NCBI GenBank assembly: GCA_913054565.1
Contig: CAJXHW010000118.1
Span: 1 to 5,983 of the forward strand
Length of the DNA: 5,983 bases
DNA from: an uncultured Kordia sp.
GTDB lineage: Bacteria > Bacteroidota > Bacteroidia > Flavobacteriales > Flavobacteriaceae
Direction: 5' to 3'
Part shown: positions 5,557-5,983 of the stretch, in pieces
Position numbering within the stretch: position 1 is the first letter of the stretch
Layout: each line of letters begins with the position of its first letter
Notes under the pieces: model-generated
Told to the model about the DNA's origin: nothing
The model's input: only the letters and a program-made list of their open reading frames with translations
The model's database searches: none
Position numbers and translations under genes: made by a program

Positions 5557-5983
5557 ATGAATATTTCTAAAATTATAGCACAGTTAAAATATTTGTTTTT
5601 TTCAAAAGAGGAAACAGATGATTTGTTCTATAAACATAAGCTGAAGTTAATTTCTAATGTGTTAATTGTATTTGTTGTTATGCAATTGATGTCGATTATT
5701 TTTTCTGCTGTTTTTTCTGCTGGTGAGTTAATAGGATTTTATATATATGCGTTAATAGTAAACACAAGTTTATTGTGTTTGTTAAAGAAGAACGCCAAAG
5801 TTAACGTGGTTTCAGTAATATTCATATTGGCAAACTGGTTGCCTACACCATTTTTTATTGGTTTTTATGGTGATCCATACATGACTAATAACTTATGGGT
5901 TGTTGCTTTATCATTACTTGCTTTATTTATATTAGGAAAAAAATGGCGTTTAATAGCTGTGTCATATGGAGCAATAAATATCT
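5557..5983 (+). CDS. Multi-pass membrane protein of unknown function, N-terminal part
   Basis: The reading frame is open from the ATG at 5557 to the right edge (142 full codons), so the gene is partial. The protein starts MNISKIIAQLKYLFFSKEET, with a short charged cytoplasmic-looking segment (up to about residue 31). It then has successive hydrophobic stretches at about 32-53, 58-76, 83-105 and 114-127, and a fifth begins at about 131. There is no signal peptide; basic residues before the first helix suggest an N-in topology. Short polar loops (KKNAKVN 77-83, YGDPYMTNN 104-112) separate the helices. I do not recognise the family from this part. Such helical N-termini can precede a histidine kinase, cyclase or other signalling output domain, but nothing visible proves it. 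The gene diverges from kynU with 121 bp between start codons. An in-frame stop at 5512-5514 and no other in-frame ATG, GTG or TTG upstream support this start. The frame is free of stops and coding-like, but a link to kynurenine metabolism is unproven. Confidence 0.75.
   Translation, partial: MNISKIIAQLKYLFFSKEETDDLFYKHKLKLISNVLIVFVVMQLMSIIFSAVFSAGELIGFYIYALIVNTSLLCLLKKNAKVNVVSVIFILANWLPTPFFIGFYGDPYMTNNLWVVALSLLALFILGKKWRLIAVSYGAINI

Overview
The window is AT-rich and carries a compact catabolic operon for kynurenine and 3-hydroxyanthranilate on the minus strand. At the right edge a membrane-protein gene starts divergently. The composition, the near absence of Shine-Dalgarno sequences, a promoter of the Bacteroidetes type (TTTG plus TAnnTTTG) and the style of the proteins point to a member of the Bacteroidetes, most likely Flavobacteriaceae. 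This assignment is an inference, because no rRNA or other taxonomic marker is present.

Layout from right to left, in the direction of operon transcription. An intergenic region (5436-5556) holds a promoter and a perfect 15-bp palindrome of the IclR/KdgR operator type. Next come kynU (kynureninase, 5435-4167), kmo (kynurenine 3-monooxygenase, 4167-2755), a RidA-fold 2-aminomuconate deaminase (2752-2330), an IclR-family regulator with a TTG start (2323-1562) and a 2-aminomuconate 6-semialdehyde dehydrogenase (1556-114). The N-terminus of a short-chain dehydrogenase/reductase (SDR; start at 56 or 65) runs off the left edge. The first five genes are packed with a 1-nt overlap or gaps of 2 to 6 nt. 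Only the gap before the SDR gene is longer (57 nt), and it contains a small imperfect hairpin. On the plus strand, a partial multi-pass membrane protein starts at 5557 and runs off the right edge.

How the genes work together: Kmo hydroxylates kynurenine, and KynU cleaves 3-hydroxykynurenine to 3-hydroxyanthranilate and alanine. The aldehyde dehydrogenase and the RidA-fold deaminase belong to the lower meta-cleavage branch, which runs from 2-aminomuconate semialdehyde through 2-aminomuconate to 4-oxalocrotonate. Their presence argues for use of tryptophan or kynurenine as a carbon and nitrogen source, not only for quinolinate/NAD synthesis. The ring-cleaving dioxygenase (3-hydroxyanthranilate 3,4-dioxygenase) and the aminocarboxymuconate-semialdehyde decarboxylase are not in the window. 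They would be expected past the left edge. The IclR gene inside the operon and the IclR-like palindrome over the predicted transcription start suggest local, autoregulated, metabolite-responsive control. The enzymes are known families; the less described parts are the regulatory layout, the role of the SDR and the identity of the divergent membrane protein.
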